A DNA stretch of 64,000 nt. Source: Poronia punctata (taxonomy: Eukaryota; Ascomycota; Sordariomycetes; Xylariales; Xylariaceae). The stretch covers positions 57,439 to 121,438 of the forward strand of contig MU401567.1 of the NCBI GenBank assembly GCA_022579005.1. The letters are read 5' to 3'. The first letter of the stretch is position 1. Every line of letters begins with the position of its first letter. The notes beneath the pieces are model-generated. The model did no database searches and had not been told where the DNA came from. It saw only the letters and a program-made list of their open reading frames with translations. Shown here piece after piece: positions 56,703 to 64,000 of this stretch. Both the position numbers and the translations under genes were made by a program.

Positions 56703-59584
56703 CTAAGGAGTATACCTAGCAACATCCCCACCAGCACCAGACCAAGACCCGGTAAACCCATCCTGCGTCACAATGGCCGTTCCATCAGCAAGTCGTAAGG
56801 TAGCCCAAGTATCTTTTGAGCAGAGTCCGAAAGCTTGGAGGTTGGACGGGGTTTTCTCGATGTAGTGCATGTAGTCTATTTCTCCTCGTCAGTAGGAGAT
56901 TTACGTGATGGCTGTGAAGAAAGAAAACTTACTCTGACAAGCATAACTACCCGCACAAGGCATATACTGCGGCCCACTAAAGAAAGCCCACGAAGCCGAA
57001 GCACTATTTCGCGTTTTCCCAGATTAGCTCCCGTCCTTTTTCGTCTTTCCCCTTTCCCGCACCCCCATCCCCTCCGAGCTCAGTCAACCACGAATGAGAA
57101 AGAAAAAACTTACTAAGTATAAATATCCGACCCCCCATTAATATAATTAGCAAACCCCATCCGACACCTCGTATCATCCCCCCCGCACCACGAGAAATCC
57201 GGATCCCCCCACCCATCCACATCGGCGACCCATGGGGCCGGAGGGATCTGCTGGGTATTATCGCCCTGTTCATAATTCGTCTCCGACTGCAACAGAGACA
57301 CGAGGACGTTTTCCGCGTTTCGTAGATTAAGCTGGTATAACCACCAATGCTCACTTCCCAACGCATGAAGCCATGTCCCCTTGGTCGATTCAACTAGAGC
57401 GCCACCCTTTCCGGCAATGCTGGAGCCGCCGGCGAAATCTTCCGTCGTGTGATCTGCTACCCAGTTCCATACATTCTCGACGTAAGCCGAGGATGTAGAC
57501 GTGAAGTGCATACCTATGAAAGCGGCGCGACATTCGTTAGATGGATCATTACAGGCTTCCGTGAGCGCCGGCGCTCCACGAGTTCCGCCTACTGTGATCA
57601 TGGAATTCCACAGCGCCACGTCGCCGGGGGAGTTTCCAGCCATGTTGAACTGGACGATGATGGCACCGGGGAGGACATCGCTGACGGTAAATCGCATATC
57701 TTGGATCTGCGCGACACCCACATCGCCGCTATTGCCGACAGCGACGACTGGACGTGGGTTATCCGAGTCTTTGAACTTATCTCCGTTGCCCGTTATCGTG
57801 GCCCAGCCTTCGCCGACGATACGCGATCCGGGCGGGATGAGAAGTGTATCGTCGACTCGGTATTTGCCAAAGGGGAAATAAGCAATCTTGTTTTCCCGTG
57901 CGGCATATTGTAGGATTTCGTTCAGAACCCCTGATTCGTCTTTGGTGTTGTCACCCAATACAGTGTGTCCGCCGTTTTGTCCCGCATCTTTGATGTTGAT
58001 GAAGTCGCTAACCGAGTTCGAGGCATAACTTGGCGCTGCGACAACGGGGAATTTCCCATCTGGTGCTAGTTGACTAGGACGGGTGTTCTTGGTGGTTGTG
58101 GCGCCGTAGATGGGGTCGCGATTGACCGTGTTGCCGTATGTGAACGTGTCCACGTGACTTTGTGCGTCCAAGAGGGTGCCATCGGGACCTTGGGCTATAA
58201 TGGAATCGGTATCCTTGCTCAGGTTTTCGATGAGGAAAGAGGGATAACCGGTCGTGGTAAAGGTCACTCCCGAGTTGATGGATGTGGCGTCTACGATGGC
58301 GATCCAGGGGTCGCCTCCTGTGTTGGACACACCAGTGCCGCATGTGTCGAAAGTGGGGGAGAAGATGCTTATTGTTGCGCCCCCGCTGATGAGCATGCCG
58401 ACTGTATTTTGATAAAAGTATATAGATTTGCTAGATAAAGTAGTCATTAGTAGCCATTAGGAAGGGAAGCAGTCCAATGACCGAGAATACTTACTATAGG
58501 GCTTGTTGATGGCCAGCTTGCCATATTCCATTCTAAACAACAACATTGAATAAGTCCTGGATCCTTAAACGCAGGACATGAACCGCCATGTGACAACTTA
58601 CCTGACCTCTCTCAACTCTCACATCAGCAAGTCCCAGAGTCGAGCCCCGTCCAAGCTTGATACCCGTATGTCCATTGCCACCACTAGAGGAAGCCATGGT
58701 AATCTTGATGTTTGATAGCTGGGCAACCTGTGCAACACCCCAATACAGAGCAGTGAACTCATTGCCTATTTTCCTCATGTTAGACTAGCTCATCATCTAG
58801 GTACAGGAGAGAATACTCACCTCCGGGAATATCGGTCGTATCAAGAATCAAGTTCTTCAAACCAACCGCAAATGAAATCTCTCCGGCGTCATCTGTCGTA
58901 GGATCCTGACCTTTAAAAACAACACACGTTAGATCCCGACATTTCCTCTTCGTTCAATAAAAAAACAAACAGAAAACAAACAGAAAACACACCAGAAAAA
59001 AGAGTCTGTTCTCCAGAGAACCCGCTCGCGGCCTTGATAACGGGAGGCTATAACTACCATCAGCTTTCCCACATCCCAATAATTTTTCGTCTTCTTCTTC
59101 TCCTTTCCTTGAAACTCACATCCGTAGCATCTCCCATAATAATCGTATCCGTATTCATACGAATAGTCTCGCTAACAGTATATGTTCCAGGCGGGATATA
59201 AACAACCTAGACACAACCCCCCCCTTTCATGTTAGAAAAAAAAACCCCCCCCATTCTCTCTTCCATCTACAAAACAGAGGGAAAACATACCCTCGGCTGA
59301 GAAGCAAGCCACTGCGAATGTCTCGTCCCGCCATTCGTCCCCGCATTAATAGCATGTTGAATCCCCGCCCCATCCCCAGGGGTCACAGCCATGAAGACGG
59401 GATATTCATAATCACCGTCCAAATCCGGCGCGAACCCACGCGCAGATCCTGTATGGTCCATATTCGCGTACCAGAAACTGGAAGCCTGGGCTTGGATCGT
59501 GATATTGCCATCGAGAATAGGTGAGGCCCGGACCCCTTGCAGGAACAGCAGCAGCAGCGACGACGCTACCACCGAGATCTTCAT
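56703..59584 (-). CDS. GH55 exo-beta-1,3-glucanase (pectate-lyase-3-fold), secreted
   Basis: Nine exons: 59584-59291, 59206-59120, 59047-58993, 58910-58821, 58765-58602, 58532-58495, 58430-57114, 57003-56933 and 56875-56703, 2,289 nt, 762 aa, the usual size for GH55. Residues 1-20 form a signal peptide (MKISVVASSLLLLFLQGVRA). The first beta-helix half carries SFWYANMDHTGSARGFAPDL, VTPGDGAGIQHAINAG, VVYIPPGTYTVSETIRMNTD, GNEFTALYWGVAQVAQLSNI and NTVGMLISGGATISIFSPTF. The second half carries AARENKIAYFPFGKYRVDDT, LLIPPGSRIVGEGWATITG and GSEHWWLYQLNLRNAENVLV. GH55 enzymes release glucose or gentiobiose from laminarin-type beta-1,3-glucan outside the cell. Every junction is GT-AG and the frame closes, including a 38-nt exon. 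It may work with the sugar transporter 5 kb downstream; that is inference. Confidence 0.93.
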
Positions 59585-60179
59585 TTTTATTTTCTTCTTG
59601 GTTTATTCTTTTCTCTTGAAAACCACCTTCCTTGGTTGGTGCTAATTGATGAGAAGGTCCGACTCTCATGGGGAACAACAGCACATATTTATACATACAT
59701 ACATGACATACTTAATAGGTAAGTAACTTGGTACTGACATTCTAAGAAGTAGGAGAGTGGTCAAGTTGAGAAATTTACGCGAGTAAATAAATATAGGACA
59801 GTTACAAAAGCAGCTAGGTAAGCTAACCTCACTCGAGGAAGGTAGGTACCTACTTGTAATGTAAGTAATGCGGAATTTGGGCAACTTCGACAGACAGACA
59901 GACACCACCTGCCGGATTCTAACCCTTTTTACCCCTGTCCTATCTAGACTAGACTAGACTAAAATATTTCCGAACCAGACTCGCCTCGCCTCGTTCCGAA
60001 CCTGCACCCTCCTCAACTCTATTTTAAGGTAAAACAAAAGTTGATCTCCCGCTAGATGCATTTGCTATTTATGTAGATCCGCTGGTCGTAAGGATAAGTA
60101 GACTATATAGGATAAGGGTACTAATATATAAAGAACAATGTAGAACAATTAAAAGTAGGTACTAGGTATAGTATTTACT
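59585..60179. other. GH55 promoter region up to the AT-rich block
   Basis: Holds the GH55 leader and TATA-like element, a GACA run (about 59891-59902), TAGACTAGACTA (59945-59960) and ACCTA tracts. Composition falls sharply in G+C after about 60110. Confidence 0.6.
59686..59693 (-). promoter_or_regulatory. TATA box candidate of the GH55 gene
   Basis: TATAAATA on the minus strand, 102-109 nt before the ATG, a plausible core-promoter distance. Confidence 0.45.
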
Positions 60180-63100
60180 TATATTTTATATATTTTAAAC
60201 TTTTAAATACTTTTTCTTTATTTTACTTTATATATAATATATTAATAGGTTTTTTATATTAGTTAATATAAGTTTATATACTTTAATTAGTATGTTAAAC
60301 TATGTTAGCACTATAAAATTAAAAATATAAATATATATTTATATAGCTTTATAGTAAGTAAATAGTTATTTTTAAAAATTTTAAAATTATTAAAATTTTT
60401 TTATTTTTTATTAATTTAATAATATTAATTATATTTATAATATAGCTAATATAAACTATATAAGTAGTAGCAATAGCAAAAATACTAATAATACTAATAA
60501 TAATAAAGTTGCTTTTAAAGTTAATAATATTAATATAACTTTTAGCTGCTAGCTTAACGTTTTATTATTAAAAAAATATATAAAAAATATTTAAATTGCT
60601 TTTAATTTTAAAAAAATAAAAATAAAGCTTAATTAATACTTTAACTTTATTTATAAAGCAATAAATAAGCAATAAAAACTTGTTATAAAAAAGCAAATAA
60701 AGTTATAAAAATAGTATATAAATATAATTATAATTTAAAATAATATTAAATATTTATTAAATATTTTAATTTATACTTTTAACTTTGCTTAAAAAAAATA
60801 ATATATTTATAAAAACTTTATTAATAAAAAATATAAAAAGCTTTAAAATATAGTAAGTAATATTATAATAAATATTAAACATTTTAATAAAGTAGTAAAT
60901 AGCTTTAACTTATATATTAATAAACTTGCTTATTATAAAAAAGCTATTATATATAAAGTAAATAACTTTAAATATAGCTATAAAAAAGTAGCTAAAAAGA
61001 TTGCTTAGGTATATAATTAAGCTTAAAAGTTAAAAAAGCTATATTTAACTAAATTATATTTACTAACTTTAACTTTTATAGCTAAAAATATATTATAAAA
61101 GTTTTATTATTTATTTAAAGCTAAAATATTATAAGCAATAATATAGCTTAAAGCTAAAGTTAATATATAGTTAATATAGTAACTATTATAGTACTACTAT
61201 ATTAAACTTAAACTTAAACTAAATTAGCTTTAAAATTTTATTTAAAAAGTAAAAAAAATATATAAAATATTTACTATTTATTTTTAACTAAAAGTACTTT
61301 AATATTAAATACTAGCTTTAAAAATAGTATTAGCATTAAATTTATAATGCTTTAATACTTTTAAAAGCTTGCTAGTATATTAACTAAAATATAGCTGCTA
61401 AATAATACTTTAAATTTTTATAAAAATTAAAATACTAATTATATAGTAATACTATAAAAGGTAGCTATTAAAGTAATATTTTTAAATACTTTTTTTTAAG
61501 CTAACTTATTATATTTTAAATAATATAAAGTAAAAAATAAAATTATTATTTTATTATAGTTATATTTAGTTTATATTAATTAAATAGTTTTTTTAAAGCT
61601 TTAAAAAATCTAATATTAATTATAATAAGCGCTAATACTATACTAGCTATAAGCAACTTATATTATAATAAAAATAAATAATAACTTTAAAGTATTAGTA
61701 AACTTTTTATACTATTAAAACGTTTTTAAATAAATTAATTTATTTAAAAGCGTAATATAAATTATAAGTAATAATAATATATTATATAAGCTATTTATTT
61801 TATTTATAAACTTTATATATAAGTTTAATAAAACTATAATTATTTTTATATAGCATATAAAAAAAGCATTTTTTAGCTTATTATTAAATATAATATATAT
61901 ATTATAAACTTAAAAAATTATTTATAATAAAATTTATAATAAGTTATTTTTTATTTAAATATACTTTTGCTTAATAATAAATATACTTAATAATAGCTAA
62001 ATAGTTAAAAAAATAGTACGTTAAGCAAAGCTTATAGCTTATATAAACGCTAAATTAACTATATATAAGCTTAATATAATTAAAAAACTTTTACTTATAT
62101 TAAATATAATAAATATAATAAATACTTATTTAAGCTGCACTAATAATAGTAATAACTTAATAAAAAAACTTTAATTAACTATTTTTAACTTTTAATATAA
62201 TAACTATAATATAAATTATATTTATAAAAAAACTAATAATATAAAAAAAAATTTTATAGCTAAAAGTAAATAATTAATATATTATAATTATAGTAAAAAA
62301 AGCTATATAATAGCTAACTACAAGTTTAAAAAAAAACATAATAAAATACTTATATAAAGCTGCTAAAATGCTAAGCTTATAAAAAAAAGCTAAGCAGTAA
62401 CTATTAAAAATATAATATATAAGTAAGCTTATAAGCTTATAAGTAGCTAAAAACTATATAAAAAAATTTGTTTTAATAGCTATTAAGCTAATAAGCTAAA
62501 TAATAAAAGAAATAAAAGTAATATTACGCTAAAATAATAGCTTAATAGCAATAAAAAACGTAATATTTTTAAATAAGCTATTATAATAATAAATAACTAA
62601 TAAAATAGCTTTATTTTATTAGTTTAATAAAATAAAAGTATAAATAAACTATAATTAAAATAAAAAAAGTTATATAATAATTACTTTAATTATTATAATA
62701 TTTTTAAAGCTATGCTTAATAATAAAAGCGCTTTTATAATATTTTTTAACTATAAATGCACTTATTATTATATTTTTAAAAGCTTTGCAGCATAGCTAAA
62801 GCTTTATAACTTTTAGCACAAAAATTAAATATATAAAGTAAAAAGTTAAAGCTTATAAGTAGTAAAAAACTATAAAGTTAAAGTAAAATAAATTAATATA
62901 AATAATTATAAATTAAATAAATAGTTAATAATTAGCAGCATAATATTAAATAGTATATTTTTTAGTAAATTAACTATTAGTAAGCAAAAGTTTTATAAGT
63001 AAAGTAGTATATTTATAATATATAGCTAATTTAAAGTTATTATATTTATAAACTTTAAAAGCAAGCTTATAATAATATTAATATATAATATTATAGCTAT

Positions 63101-64000
63101 AAGCTTAAAATTAGCTTACTTAAGTATTTTAAAGCTAATTTAAATAAGTATAACTTATATATTAAGCGTTATAAAGCTAATAATAAAAATTAAGTAGTAT
63201 AAAGCAACGCTTTAAAACTTTAAAATTTAAGCGTTACTAAACTAGTATATAAAAAAAAATTTAAGCTTATTTAATTTTAAAAAATAATATATAAACATTA
63301 TAGCTAAAACTAAATATTATATTAATATTAGTAATAATATATTTATTAAGCTATTACTATAAAAGTATAGCTTTTTATAAAAATATATACTTTATAACTT
63401 TATTAAAGCTTATTTTAATATTTATATTTAAAAAAGTAAAAGTTTATAAAAATTACTAACGTTTTTAACTTTAAAAAAAGCTTTAAAAGCTATTATGCTA
63501 AATAAAAACTTTTTTAAATATAATAAAAAAGTTATATAGTATATATATTACAATTTTTAAAAAGTTAAAAAATAAACTAAAAAGTATATATACTTGCTTT
63601 TAAATATATAAAATAAAGTTTAGCGTATTACTAGCTATTAATAATATATTTTTATTAACTTAAAAAATAGCTTTTAATATATTAGGGTTTATAAAAAAAA
63701 CTATAAAAAAACTGCATTTATAATATTATTTAGTATTTATAAGTAGCTTATTATGCTATTTAAGCTATATAATATACTTATAACGTTTTAAGCGCTAATT
63801 TAAAAAATATTTAAAAAGTATTATAAATAGTTTATTAGCTTTTTAAATAACATTTATATTTAAAAAAATTTAATTAAATAACTTTATAAACGTTGCTATA
63901 AAGTGTTTGCTTGCTTTATAAAATATAAAATAATAATTAATATATAAAAGTGCTTTATATTTATTTATAAAAGCGTTTTTTTAAGCTTTTATATATTTGC
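60180..64000. mobile_element. AT-rich block with RIP-like decay; remnant of an LTR-type retroelement
   Basis: From about 60180 to the window end the sequence is nearly all A and T (60181-60240 has four C and no G). Stops fill every frame. Remaining C bases are mostly followed by T (AGCT, ACTT) while CA is scarce and TA is very frequent, the pattern left by repeat-induced point mutation (C to T in CpA). At 62280-62324 the plus-strand codons keep the spacing of a CCHC zinc knuckle if G:C to A:T changes are assumed, so a retroelement with a Gag-type protein on the plus strand is likely. No LTRs or integrase could be recognised. The element continues beyond the window. Confidence 0.7.
62280..62324 (+). 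pseudogene. Remnant of CCHC zinc knuckle (Gag) in the AT-rich block
   Basis: Fifteen codons read Y-Y-N-Y-S-K-K-S-Y-I-I-A-N-Y-K. Tyr is found at positions 1, 4, 9 and 14, exactly where a C-x2-C-x4-H-x4-C knuckle has Cys, Cys, His and Cys. TGT/TGC to TAT/TAC and CAT to TAT are all transitions expected from RIP on one or other strand. Downstream codons are Lys-rich. Confidence 0.55.

Noticed and set aside
1..64000. CRISPR arrays, bacterial operons, plasmid origins, rRNA genes
   Set aside because: No direct-repeat/spacer pattern, ribosome-binding-site logic or rRNA-like sequence was seen; the window is fungal nuclear DNA.

Overview
The window is nuclear DNA of a filamentous ascomycete (Pezizomycotina, most likely Sordariomycetes; the order cannot be fixed by eye). 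The evidence is the intron style (mostly 45-150 nt, GT donor, CTAAC-like branch site, AG acceptor) and fungal-only families: a HET-domain protein, a Zn2Cys6 regulator with fungal middle-homology region, RIX1, YPP1/Rhf1, GH55 and GPI-type GH16. An AT-rich block with RIP-like decay fills the last 4 kb.

Layout. 1-1379 (-): 5' part of a YPP1/TTC7-like plasma-membrane PI4-kinase scaffold gene, running off the left edge. 2225-4582 (+): RIX1, a 60S ribosome-assembly factor, divergent from YPP1. 5243-6094 (-): WW-domain protein, convergent with RIX1. 8298-9455 (+): secreted, probably GPI-anchored GH16-like protein. 10189-13507 (-): six-exon Zn2Cys6 transcription factor. 18104-19864 (+): family III CoA-transferase. 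23889-24713 (+): small secreted His/Gly-rich protein with KPEY repeats. 25293-25430 (+): intron-containing tRNA-Leu(CAA). 25754-26918 (-): SMP-30/gluconolactonase-like protein. About 27-40.7 kb: gene desert with an assembly gap. 40734-42449 (+): bZIP factor with an overlapping upstream ORF. 43561-46185 (-): HET-domain protein with coding microsatellites. 49353-51437 (-): MFS sugar transporter. 53943-55020 (+): decayed gene. 56703-59584 (-): nine-exon GH55 beta-1,3-glucanase. About 60180-64000: AT-rich remnant of a retroelement.

There is no clear biosynthetic cluster. The left 6 kb is housekeeping and the rest is sparse accessory sequence (cell-wall enzymes, sugar uptake, regulators, HET, secreted repeat protein). 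The GH55 and sugar-transporter genes lie within 10 kb on one strand and could act together in beta-glucan use, but that is inference.

The strongest unusual points are: (1) a nested spliceosomal twin intron (stwintron, donor-splitting type) in the sugar transporter, needed to keep the frame; (2) an 8-mer, TACTCGTA/TACGAGTA, found at least 37 times, none in an assigned coding exon and concentrated in the 29-40 kb desert; (3) a degraded 84-bp duplicate on the two sides of the N gap, pointing to an assembly error; (4) the His-rich/KPEY-repeat secreted protein; (5) a retroviral-type zinc-knuckle spacing still visible in the AT-rich block; (6) an overlapping uORF on the bZIP gene. Exon coordinates come from reading splice sites and frame by eye. 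Frame closure (exon sums divisible by three) was checked for every complete multi-exon gene.
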